A stretch of 64,000 bases of DNA from assembly GCA_964592645.1 (NCBI GenBank), contig CAZQFV010000018.1:21943-85942 (forward strand). The letters run 5' to 3'. The position numbers were made by a program, and so were the translations under genes. The notes beneath the pieces were generated by a model, which did not search any database, was not told the DNA's origin, and saw only the letters and a list, made by a program, of their open reading frames with translations. Within the stretch, counting starts at the first letter, position 1; every line of letters begins with the position of its first letter. Shown piece after piece: positions 9,605-16,523 of this stretch. Origin of the DNA: CAZQFV01 sp964592645. GTDB taxonomy: Bacteria; Chloroflexota; Chloroflexia; DTKN01.

Positions 9605-9638
9605 TGCGGAGATCCGTAGAGCTTGGCCCGGGGCGTCG

Positions 9639-10425
9639 TCATTTGCCGAGCACCATCCCCGTGGGGTCGATCTCCCGCAGGATGCGCAGCTCCTCCACGG
9701 TGGGCGGCGACGTCACCGGCACCTGCTCCGGGACCAGGATCTCGAACTGGCTGTTGGCCTGGACCTCCTCGACGGTGACGCCGGGGTGCAAACTGAGCAG
9801 CTACATCCGCCGGGTGCGCTCGTCGAAGCCATAGACCCCCAGTTGGGTGATGACGCGGTAGGGCCCGCAGCCGGAGGGCAGGCCGGCCGCCTCCCGCCGC
9901 CCCGGCCCGCCCAGCCAGCCCGGCGCGGTGCAAAAGTCCAGCCTCTCCACAAAGGTCTGGGGGGCTCTGGTTGCGCATGTAGAGGGTCTGCCAGCAGAAC
10001 GACCCCACGTCATTGGCGCCGCCGGAGCCCGGCAGCCGCACCCTGGGCCGCTCCCAGTCGCCGATCACCGTGGTGTTGATGTTGCCGTAGGCGTCCACGG
10101 CGGCCGCGCCCAGGAACCCGTAGTCGATGTAGCCCGCCTGGGCAGCCGACATGACGTCGTGCATCGAGCTCGCCGCCACCGCCCGGTAGAAGGTGCGGGA
10201 ATCGCCCACCGAGATCGGCAGCGCCGGCACCCGCGGACCCACCCCGCCGGCCTCGAAGATGATCAGCAGGTTCGGCGCATGGGTGCGCTGGGCCAGCATG
10301 GTGGCGATCATCGGCAGGCCGGTGCCCACAAAGACCGCCCGGCTGTCCTCCAGCAGGCGGGAAGCCACGCTGCTCAGCAGCTCGGCCAGCCTGTATTCCC
10401 CGTGTTCATCGCCGGAAGCGCCCAT
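9639..10425 (-). pseudogene. CoA-transferase subunit B (glutaconate CoA-transferase type), broken
   Basis: Reads as the beta subunit of a family I CoA-transferase (GctB/IpgB-like). The N-terminal part holds VFVGTGLPMIATMLAQ and GFLGAAAVDAYGNINTT. The match then shifts frame near 9955-9965, in a run of six G, to a second frame (FVERLDFCTAPGWLGG) and meets an in-frame TAG at 9801-9803. The C-terminal portion (LHPGVTVEEVQANSQFEIL) resumes beyond it and ends at 9639. Two separate lesions make a sequencing slip at one site an incomplete explanation. AGGAGG precedes the ATG at 10425. The neighbour upstream is the equally broken subunit A, 12 bases away. An active enzyme would move CoA between acids. 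Confidence 0.8.
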
Positions 10426-10437
10426 CGCTTGCCCCTC

Positions 10438-10945
10438 CTATGCCCCCGTGTCCGCCGCGGGGCCCCGCAGTTGCTCGATCCGCCGGAGCTGCCGCAGCTT
10501 GCGCAGGCCGCCGATCCGCTCCAGGTACTCGTCGAAGCCGGCTACCCCGAACACATACTTCTCAAAGTACTCCCGCGTCCCCTCGTCCGTCCTGGCCGGC
10601 GTCATCCACTCTCGGATGTGGGCCTCGTCGGAATAGTAGAGGTAGGGCATCTGGGTGGGATGGCTGCCGTAGGGCACCTCGCACACCGCGTCCACCACGT
10701 AGAACGGGATGATGGTCTGGCGCGGGTCCCGGCGGACCTCCTCCTCGTCGATGATCTCCTCGGTGGTTGATGAGCACCCGTCGGGCGGCCCGGGAGAGCT
10801 CGAAATCCTCCACCAGGATGCCGTCGATCTGGGCGTTGCCGTAACGGTCGCAGCGCGGCACGTGCAAGAGGGCCACGTCGGGATAGGCGGCCGGCAGCAG
10901 CGCCACCGCCTTGCCGCTCCAGGGGTCCCGCACCTGCCTGCCAGC
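10438..10945 (-). pseudogene. CoA-transferase subunit A, truncated and frameshifted
   Basis: The recognisable part starts at about 10945 (RDPWSGKAVALLPA), continues through PDVALLHVPRCDRYGNAQ and RAARRVLI, shifts frame by one base near 10767, and goes on with TTEEIIDEEEVRRDP, IIPFYVVDAVCEVPYGSHP to the stop at 10438. These are conserved blocks of the GctA/IpdA-like alpha subunit. The first 130-150 residues of the family, including the N-terminal GDTVAxGG-type segment, are missing; the sequence from 10946 to 11031 does not encode them. With gctB this is a decayed two-gene operon. A leftward promoter relic at 11180-11208 suggests it was once transcribed divergently from the GntR gene. Confidence 0.75.
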
Positions 10946-11179
10946 AGCAGGGCCAGGCCAACCCACCTGGGGCCATGCCGGCGAGCCGTCCACATTGGTT
11001 GGAGCTGTGCTCTTTTCATGTTGTTCTCCATGCGCGCCCAGCGTTTCTTGGATTTTGAGTCCCGCTATCCCCAAGGAGCACCGGTCACGCGAGAAGGATA
11101 GGCTGTTCAAAGATGCAGCAGGGAGCTGTCTGGTTCTCCAGGTTACTTGCGGCAGCATGGCAGGGGTAAGCCAGCTTCT

Positions 11180-11208
11180 ATGATACACAATCAGCACGGC
11201 ATAGTCAA
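11180..11208 (-). promoter_or_regulatory. Leftward promoter-like sequence facing the broken CoA-transferase genes
   Basis: On the minus strand TTGACT (11203-11208), 17-base spacer, TATCAT (11180-11185). It is divergent from the gntR promoter only a few bases away. The stretch attgtgtatcata inside it loosely resembles the gntR operator attgtggtatacca. The rest of 10946-11179 holds no gene that I can see. Confidence 0.45.
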
Positions 11209-11215
11209 GCGCAGT

Positions 11216-11244
11216 TTGACATCCTGTCCGGCGTGTGGTATAAT
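11216..11244 (+). promoter_or_regulatory. Consensus promoter of the gntR-dsrC-dsrMK operon
   Basis: Exact TTGACA (11216-11221), exactly 17 bases, exact TATAAT (11239-11244). The expected start of transcription is near 11251, inside the operator at 11247-11256, about 30 bases before the ATG of gntR. A promoter this strong would normally need a repressor. Confidence 0.8.
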
Positions 11245-11246
11245 TG

Positions 11247-11256
11247 TGGTATACCA
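11247..11256. promoter_or_regulatory. Palindromic operator for the GntR-family regulator
   Basis: TGGTATACCA is a perfect 10-base palindrome placed over the predicted transcription start. FCD-type GntR proteins often bind short palindromes of the form TGGTnnnACCA or TGTATACA. A partial direct repeat, tgtggtata, occurs at 11234-11242 and 11245-11253. Autorepression is inferred. Confidence 0.6.
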
Positions 11257-11281
11257 GAAATATCCTGTTGAGGGAAAGGCG

Positions 11282-11962
11282 ATGGAAGCAGAGAGCCAGG
11301 GCTCGTTGGTCGACCAGGCCTACCTCCGGCTGCGGCAGGAGATCCTGACCTGTATCCTGTCGCCCGGCCAGGTCGTCTCCGAGCGCGAGTTGGCCCAGCG
11401 CTACGCCATGAGCAAGACCCCGATCCGCGAGGCGCTGACGCGGGTCTGTCACGATGGGCTGGTGCAGCGCCTCTCCGGCCGCGGCTACCTCATCGCCCCG
11501 ATCACCATCCAATACATCCGCGACCTCTTCGACCTGCGCCTGGTGCTGGAGTTGGCCGCGGTGGAAAGGGCCGCCCGGCAGGCCTCCCCGTCCCGGATCG
11601 CCGCGCTACGCAAGATGTCGGAGATCAGCTATTCCCTGGACGATCCCCAGAGCCACATCGCCTTCCTCCAGGCGAACCGCGCCTTTCACCTGGCGCTGGC
11701 CGAGGCGGCCGAGAACCGCCGCCTGGTGGAGGTCCTGGAGGGTCTGCTGATCGAGATGGAGCGCCTCTTTCACCTGGGGCTTCGGCTGCGGGACAGCAGC
11801 CAGGAGATGCGCCGGGAACACCAGGAGCTGGTCGCGGCCCTGGAGAAAGGGGACGTGGCCACGGTACGCGAGGCCATGGCGAGCCAGATCAACGCCTCGC
11901 GGGACCGCATCCTGGAGGCGATCCTGCAGGGCAATGTTCGATCCGTCCAGGTTAGCCGCTGA
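11282..11962 (+). CDS. GntR-family transcriptional regulator, FadR/FCD subfamily
   Basis: 226 residues from ATG 11282, 5-6 bases after GAGGGAAAG. The open frame extends further upstream, but that extension would read through the promoter and operator. An N-terminal winged helix-turn-helix (about 10-75; SERELAQRYAMSKTPIREAL is the family recognition segment) is followed by an all-helical FCD ligand domain (about 85-220) with the conserved RLVLELAA and HxxF/H-rich metal-site helices. FCD regulators sense small organic acids or their CoA-related precursors. First gene of the operon with dsrC 26 bases downstream, and once divergent from a CoA-transferase operon, so its ligand may be an organic acid. 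Likely autorepressor at 11247-11256. Confidence 0.88.
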   Translation: MEAESQGSLVDQAYLRLRQEILTCILSPGQVVSERELAQRYAMSKTPIREALTRVCHDGLVQRLSGRGYLIAPITIQYIRDLFDLRLVLELAAVERAARQASPSRIAALRKMSEISYSLDDPQSHIAFLQANRAFHLALAEAAENRRLVEVLEGLLIEMERLFHLGLRLRDSSQEMRREHQELVAALEKGDVATVREAMASQINASRDRILEAILQGNVRSVQVSR

Positions 11963-11988
11963 TCATAACTCTCGCAAGGAGGGCAGCG

Positions 11989-12309
11989 ATGCCGTACATC
12001 GAGTACAAAGGGCAGCAACTCGAGGTGGACGAGGACGGGTTCATTACCGATCCCGGGCTGTGGGACGAGGACCTGGCCCGCTTTCTGGCGCAGCACGAAG
12101 AGGGGATCGCCGAGCTGACGCCGGACCACTGGAAAGTCATCCATTACCTGAACCGGTACTATGCCGAGTTTGGGATCGCCCCGATGGTCCGCAAGCTGTG
12201 CAAGGAGACCGGATTCCAGCTCCGCTACATCTACGAGCTCTTTCCCAGCGGGCCGGCCCGCGGCGCCTGCAAGGTGGCCGGCCTGCCCAAGCCGACGGGC
12301 TGTGTGTGA
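11989..12309 (+). CDS. dsrC: DsrC-type sulfur carrier protein
   Basis: 106 residues, the normal DsrC length. The C-terminal swinging arm carries both family cysteines, C94 and C105, ten residues apart (GACKVAGLPKPTGCV). Two cysteines plus R91 mark a true DsrC; TusE proteins of tRNA thiolation keep only the last one. A further cysteine, C71, sits in the helical core. DsrC carries sulfur as a trisulfide made during sulfite reduction, which DsrMK-type membrane complexes reduce. Here it lies directly before dsrM- and dsrK-like genes (gap of 7 bases), but no dsrAB is present in the window. AAGGAGG precedes the ATG. Confidence 0.93.
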   Translation: MPYIEYKGQQLEVDEDGFITDPGLWDEDLARFLAQHEEGIAELTPDHWKVIHYLNRYYAEFGIAPMVRKLCKETGFQLRYIYELFPSGPARGACKVAGLPKPTGCV

Positions 12310-12316
12310 GGCGGCC

Positions 12317-13213
12317 ATGGCCTGGCAGTGGCTCACGATCGCCTTCGGCTGGTCGGCGGTGGTCCTCTTCTTGGCCCTGGCGGCGCGCAAGGTCTATCTG
12401 TACGCCAGGATGCCGCTGAACCTGCGCTGGGAGGTCTACCCCGTGCCGCACGAGAGCGCCGACCGGCGGCGGTACGGCGGCTCCTACATGGAGCAGGTCG
12501 GCTGGGCCGGCCGGCCCCACCCATCCAACCGGTGGGCCGAGCTGCGGGAGATGGGGGCCGAGATATTCCTGCTGAAGCGCGTCCGTCGGCACAACCGCTA
12601 TCGCCTCTGGCCGTTGTCGTTGGCGCTGCACTGGGGCCTCTACCTGCTCCTGCTCTGGATCGGGCTGCTGGCCGCCGCGAACTGGCTCCCGGCGTTAGCC
12701 TGGCCGGCCGCGGTGACGGGAGGCGCGGCCCTGGTTCTGGGGATGGGCGGGGCCCTCGGGCTGATCGTCCGGCGGGCCACCCACCGCGAGCTGGCGCTCT
12801 ACACCGCGCCGGTCGACTACTTGAACCTGGTGTTCCTGGCGGCGATCTTTGGCCTGGGACTGGCCTCCTGGCCGGCCGACCCCCTCTTTTTGCAGCACCG
12901 GGCCTATCTCGCCAGTCTGCTCACCTTCCGGCCCACCCCGGTCGCCCCCCTGGTGCTGGCCTTCTTCTTCCTCCTCCAGACCTTTGCCATTTACATGCCC
13001 TGCTCCAAGCTCATCCACTATGTGATGAAGCACTTTACCTTTCACGAGACGCTGTGGGACGATGCCTGCCAGGTGCCGGGATCGGGGCGCAGCCGGCGGG
13101 TGGCCCGCCAGCTCGCCTACCCGGTCTCCTGGGCCGGCCCGCACGTTGGGGGCGGCCGGACCTGGCTGGAAGCGGTCCAGGGCCGTTCCGCGGACGGCGA
13201 GGGGGGGCGGTGA
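12317..13213 (+). CDS. DsrM/NarI-like membrane cytochrome b subunit
   Basis: 298 residues from ATG 12317. An N-terminal membrane helix is followed by a cytoplasmic stretch, then four to five further hydrophobic helices (about 95-235) as in the NarI/DsrM/HdrE group of diheme b cytochromes. Candidate heme histidines are in LALHWGLYLL and KLIHYVMKHFTFH. Partner in the family is the Fe-S protein encoded next; the two genes overlap by four bases (GTGA). Role by family: pass electrons between membrane quinol and the DsrK-type site that acts on a thiol/disulfide, here presumably DsrC. The longer open frame starting at 12161 overlaps dsrC and is not used. Confidence 0.8.
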   Translation: MAWQWLTIAFGWSAVVLFLALAARKVYLYARMPLNLRWEVYPVPHESADRRRYGGSYMEQVGWAGRPHPSNRWAELREMGAEIFLLKRVRRHNRYRLWPLSLALHWGLYLLLLWIGLLAAANWLPALAWPAAVTGGAALVLGMGGALGLIVRRATHRELALYTAPVDYLNLVFLAAIFGLGLASWPADPLFLQHRAYLASLLTFRPTPVAPLVLAFFFLLQTFAIYMPCSKLIHYVMKHFTFHETLWDDACQVPGSGRSRRVARQLAYPVSWAGPHVGGGRTWLEAVQGRSADGEGGR

Positions 13214-14820
13214 AGAGCGCGCCCCGCTTCCGCGACGTGGCCCGTCCGGGCGACGAACCGCTGGTGCCCCTGTCGGCCGGGGACCTGATGGAGGTCGGCC
13301 CGGCGGCGGCGCCGCCGCCGGCCGCGCCGCGCGCCCGGTGGCTGGAGACGTACAACTTTTCCCTGGACGGATTCTCCGACTTGGACCTGCCCAAGCCCCA
13401 GACCCCGGAGGAGCAGGAGCGCTTCGTCGCCGCCTTTCGCCGCGGGCTGGCCAGGCTGCTGGACCCCCAGCAGAACTGGACCTTCCTCAAGGCGCTCAAG
13501 CTCGCGCTGGACTACTGTCTGCGGTGCCAGACCTGCTCGGAGGCCTGCCATGTGTACCTGGCCAGCGGCCGGCAGGAGATCTACCGCCCTACCTTCCGCT
13601 CCGAGGTCCTGCGGCGCATCTACCAGAAGCACTTTACGCCGGCCGGCAGGTGGCTGGGGCCCCTGATGGGGGCAGATATCGACCTGACCTTCCCGACCGT
13701 CTGGCGGCTGCTGGAGATGTCGTACCGCTGCAACCTCTGCCGGCGCTGCGCCATGGTCTGCCCGGTGGGCATCGACAACGCTCTGCTCGCCCGCGAGATC
13801 CGCAAGCTGTTCAGCCAGGAGCTGGGCATCGCCCCGGCCGAGCTGCTGAAGAAGGGCACGCGCAAGCACCTCGAGGCGGGGTCCTCCACGGGCATGACGC
13901 CGGCCGGGTTCCAGAACTCGGTCGAGTTCCTCGAAGAGCTCATCGAGGAAAAGACGGGCCGCCAAGTGCGCATCCCGGTGGACAAGAAGGGGGCGGACAT
14001 CCTTCTGATCCACAACGCCGGTGAGTTCCTTTCCTGGCCGGAGAACCCGGCGGCCTTTGCCATCCTGCTGGACGCGGCCGGCGTGGACTATACCCTGAGC
14101 AGCGACCTGCTCGGCTACGATGCCGTCAACTATGGCGTCTGGTTCGACGATGTCGAGTTGGGGCGGGTGGCGCTGCAGCACGTCCAGATTGCCCGCGCGC
14201 TGGGGGTGCGCAAGATCGTCGTCGGCGAGTGCGGCCACGCCCACAAGGCCCTCTGCGTGACCGCCGATCGTGTCCTGCCGGCCGACCACAGCCTGCGGGA
14301 CATGCCGCGGGAGAGCTGCCTGCCGCTGCTGCGCGACATCGTCGTGAGCGGCGCGCTGCGCCTGGACCCCGCGCGCAACGACTTTCCCGTCACCCTGCAC
14401 GATTCGTGCAACGTGGTGCGGCTGATGGGCATCGTCCGTCCGCAGCGCGAAATCATCGCCCGGGTCTGCGCCCAACCGCTGCGGGAGATGGAGCCGCACG
14501 GTGTCTGGAACTATTGCTGCGGCGGGGGCGGCGGCCTGGCCATCATGGATACGCTGAACTTTTCCGAGTGGCGGAACCAGGTTGCGGTGCGGATGAAGGT
14601 GCGGCAGGTACTCGACGCCTTCCAGGATGTTCTGGACCCCGCGGTGAACAAGTATGTCGTCGCGGCCTGCTCCAACTGCAAGGGGACGCTGCGGGAGGCG
14701 ATCGCCCATTACGGGCTGCGCGAGCGCTTCGGCATCGGGTACGGCGGGCTGGCCGATCTGATCGTCAACGCCATGGTCGACCTGCCGGGACCGTACATCG
14801 AGTGGAACCAGGATATATAG
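13210..14820 (+). CDS. DsrK/HdrD-like iron-sulfur protein
   Basis: 536 residues from GTG 13210, whose start codon overlaps the stop of the membrane subunit. Two ferredoxin-type clusters: CLRCQTCSEAC (C103, C106, C109, C113) and CNLCRRCAMVC with C174, C177, C180, C184. The C-terminal half has CCG-type motifs: HDSCNVVRL, NYCCGGGGG and ACSNCKGTL, as in HdrB/HdrD/DsrK, where they hold the noncubane [4Fe-4S] site that cleaves disulfides or trisulfides. The N-terminal 45 residues are alanine/proline-rich and unlike the family. Expected to reduce or oxidise DsrC at the membrane with its neighbour. No DsrJOP subunits are encoded nearby. Confidence 0.88.
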   Translation: MKSAPRFRDVARPGDEPLVPLSAGDLMEVGPAAAPPPAAPRARWLETYNFSLDGFSDLDLPKPQTPEEQERFVAAFRRGLARLLDPQQNWTFLKALKLALDYCLRCQTCSEACHVYLASGRQEIYRPTFRSEVLRRIYQKHFTPAGRWLGPLMGADIDLTFPTVWRLLEMSYRCNLCRRCAMVCPVGIDNALLAREIRKLFSQELGIAPAELLKKGTRKHLEAGSSTGMTPAGFQNSVEFLEELIEEKTGRQVRIPVDKKGADILLIHNAGEFLSWPENPAAFAILLDAAGVDYTLSSDLLGYDAVNYGVWFDDVELGRVALQHVQIARALGVRKIVVGECGHAHKALCVTADRVLPADHSLRDMPRESCLPLLRDIVVSGALRLDPARNDFPVTLHDSCNVVRLMGIVRPQREIIARVCAQPLREMEPHGVWNYCCGGGGGLAIMDTLNFSEWRNQVAVRMKVRQVLDAFQDVLDPAVNKYVVAACSNCKGTLREAIAHYGLRERFGIGYGGLADLIVNAMVDLPGPYIEWNQDI

Positions 14821-14842
14821 ACCGACGAGAGAGGAGAAGACG

Positions 14843-16003
14843 ATGGGCGAACTGATCTACCTGGACAGCGGGGCAACCTCGTTTCCCAAGCCGGAAGAGG
14901 TCTACGCCTATATGGACTATTTCTACCGCAACTACGGGGTCAACCCCGGCCGCTCGGGCTACGATCTGTGCTTGGAGGCCGGCGCCGTCGTCGACAACAC
15001 CCGCAAGATGCTGACGACCTTTTTCAACGGTACCGACCACAACCGCCTCTGTTTTACCTACAACTCCACCGATGCCCTGAACCTGATCATCTTTGGTATG
15101 CTCCGCCCGGGCGATCACGCCATCTCCACGACCATCGAGCACAACTCGGTGCTGCGGCCGCTGTACCACCTCTCGCGCCAGGGCGTGGAGGTCGATTACG
15201 TCCCCTTTGACGCGGCCGGCTTTGTCGATCCGGACGAAATCCGCAAGCGCTTTCGCCCCAACACCCGGCTGGTCATCGTCAACCACGCCTCCAACGTCAT
15301 CGGGACGGTCCAGCCGGTGCGGGAGATCGGGCGCCGTTGCCGCGAGGCCGGCATCCCCTTTGCGATCGACGCCTCGCAGTCGGCGGGCAAGGTCGCGGTG
15401 GACATGGAGGCGCAGTTTCTGGACGTGGTCGCCTTCACCGGGCACAAGTCGCTCCTGGGCCCCACGGGGATCGGGGGGCTCTATGTGCGGGAGGGGATCG
15501 AGATCCGCCACACCCGGGCCGGCGGCACCGGGGTGCGCTCTGCCGAGCGCGCCCACCTCGAGGACTATCCCTTCCGCCTGGAGTACGGGACGCACAACAC
15601 CGTGGGCATCGCCGGCCTTTCGGCCGGCCTGAAGTGGATCCTGGGGCAGGGGATGGAAAAGATCCACGAGCACGAGATGAGGCTGACCCGGATGCTGCGC
15701 GACGGCCTGGCGGCCATCCCCGGCGTCGTCCTCTATTGCCAGGACGACCTGGCCGAGCATATCGCCGTCCTGGCCTTTAACGTGGCCGGGATGGACGCCG
15801 GGGATGTCGGCACCATGCTCGATGTCGACTACAACATCGCCTGCCGGACGGGCCTGCACTGCGCCCCGCTGGTGCATGAGCAACTGGGGACGGCCCAGGT
15901 CCGCGGCGCGGTGCGCTTCGGCATCGGGCCGTTCAACACGGAGGAGCACATCCAGACGGCGATCCGGGCCGTGCGGGAGATCGCCGCCCTGCGGCGCCGC
16001 TAG
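14843..16003 (+). CDS. Cysteine desulfurase (class V aminotransferase, SufS/CsdB-like)
   Basis: 386 residues, full length for the family. PLP lysine K202 in TGHKSLLGP; catalytic cysteine C340 in RTGLHCAP, the short RxGxHC loop of the SufS/Csd group; N-terminal LDSGATSFPKP. It converts cysteine to alanine and leaves a persulfide on C340. GAGGAG precedes the ATG, 22 bases after the dsrK-like stop, so it closes the operon. Its placement with dsrC and dsrMK suggests that it loads sulfur onto DsrC or a downstream acceptor; this is inference, as no scaffold or TusA gene is adjacent. Confidence 0.92.
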   Translation: MGELIYLDSGATSFPKPEEVYAYMDYFYRNYGVNPGRSGYDLCLEAGAVVDNTRKMLTTFFNGTDHNRLCFTYNSTDALNLIIFGMLRPGDHAISTTIEHNSVLRPLYHLSRQGVEVDYVPFDAAGFVDPDEIRKRFRPNTRLVIVNHASNVIGTVQPVREIGRRCREAGIPFAIDASQSAGKVAVDMEAQFLDVVAFTGHKSLLGPTGIGGLYVREGIEIRHTRAGGTGVRSAERAHLEDYPFRLEYGTHNTVGIAGLSAGLKWILGQGMEKIHEHEMRLTRMLRDGLAAIPGVVLYCQDDLAEHIAVLAFNVAGMDAGDVGTMLDVDYNIACRTGLHCAPLVHEQLGTAQVRGAVRFGIGPFNTEEHIQTAIRAVREIAALRRR

Positions 16004-16091
16004 GGCCGAGGGAGACAAAGCCGGCGATCGCCGCGGTCGTCGGGAAATCCGGGCGGTAGGGCGAGGCTTGGAAGGTCATCTTGCGCCCCTC

Positions 16092-16280
16092 TCACTCGCC
16101 CCAATGTTCCGCAGCGTCCGATGGGGCAAACGCGGCCACCAGTTCGCGGTTTTCCGGGAACGTCCGCCGAATGTCTTTGTCGGCGATTCGCGCGGCCTGC
16201 TCCTGCCGGTGGGCATAGGCCGCGGCCAGCAGCGCCTGGCCGCCGGAAATCGTCGCCGGCGAGCCCCCGGCGAGCAACAT
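16092..16280 (-). pseudogene. C-terminal remnant of a TPR/ATPase regulator
   Basis: The translated stretch AARIADKDIRRTFPENRELVAAF resembles the end of TPR regulators of the cyclase/AfsR type, where RRSFLENVPENRELVAAW-like endings are usual; compare the end of the gene at 75-4091. A few residues of the motif are missing and nothing upstream continues the protein, so it is gene debris. Region 16004-16091 shows nothing else. Confidence 0.4.
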
Positions 16281-16321
16281 ACCGATCCGGGCCAGGCCGG
16301 TCGGGACGTAGGCGCCCTACA

Positions 16322-16483
16322 TCAGGCCGACTTCGCGCGCCCTCCGGCGCAGGTTGGGGCGACCCGGTAGAGGTCCAGGCCGGCCAACCGTCTCCGGTTC
16401 TGTCTCCGTAGCAGCAGGAGGACCAGCAGGCTGAGGTAGTTGGTGAGCGCCTGGCTCAGGATGATGGTGCGGACGTCGAGCAT
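16322..16483 (-). pseudogene. N-terminal remnant resembling a membrane GGDEF protein
   Basis: ATG at 16483 after AAGGGG opens a 53-residue frame starting MLDVRTIILSQALTNYL and then LLLLRRQNRRRLAGL. This looks like the first membrane helix and RQNR..FAGL segment of some membrane diguanylate cyclases. A stop at 16322-16324 ends it and no GGDEF domain follows. Similarity is recalled by eye and needs a search. Confidence 0.35.
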
Positions 16484-16523
16484 AGTCGGTCCCCTTGTGC
16501 CGGGCCGCGTCGGAAGCGATGTG

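Noticed and set aside
11989..12309. TusE of tRNA thiolation
   Set aside because: Both arm cysteines (C94 and C105) are present and the genes beside it are dsrM- and dsrK-like; no tusA/BCD or mnmA.
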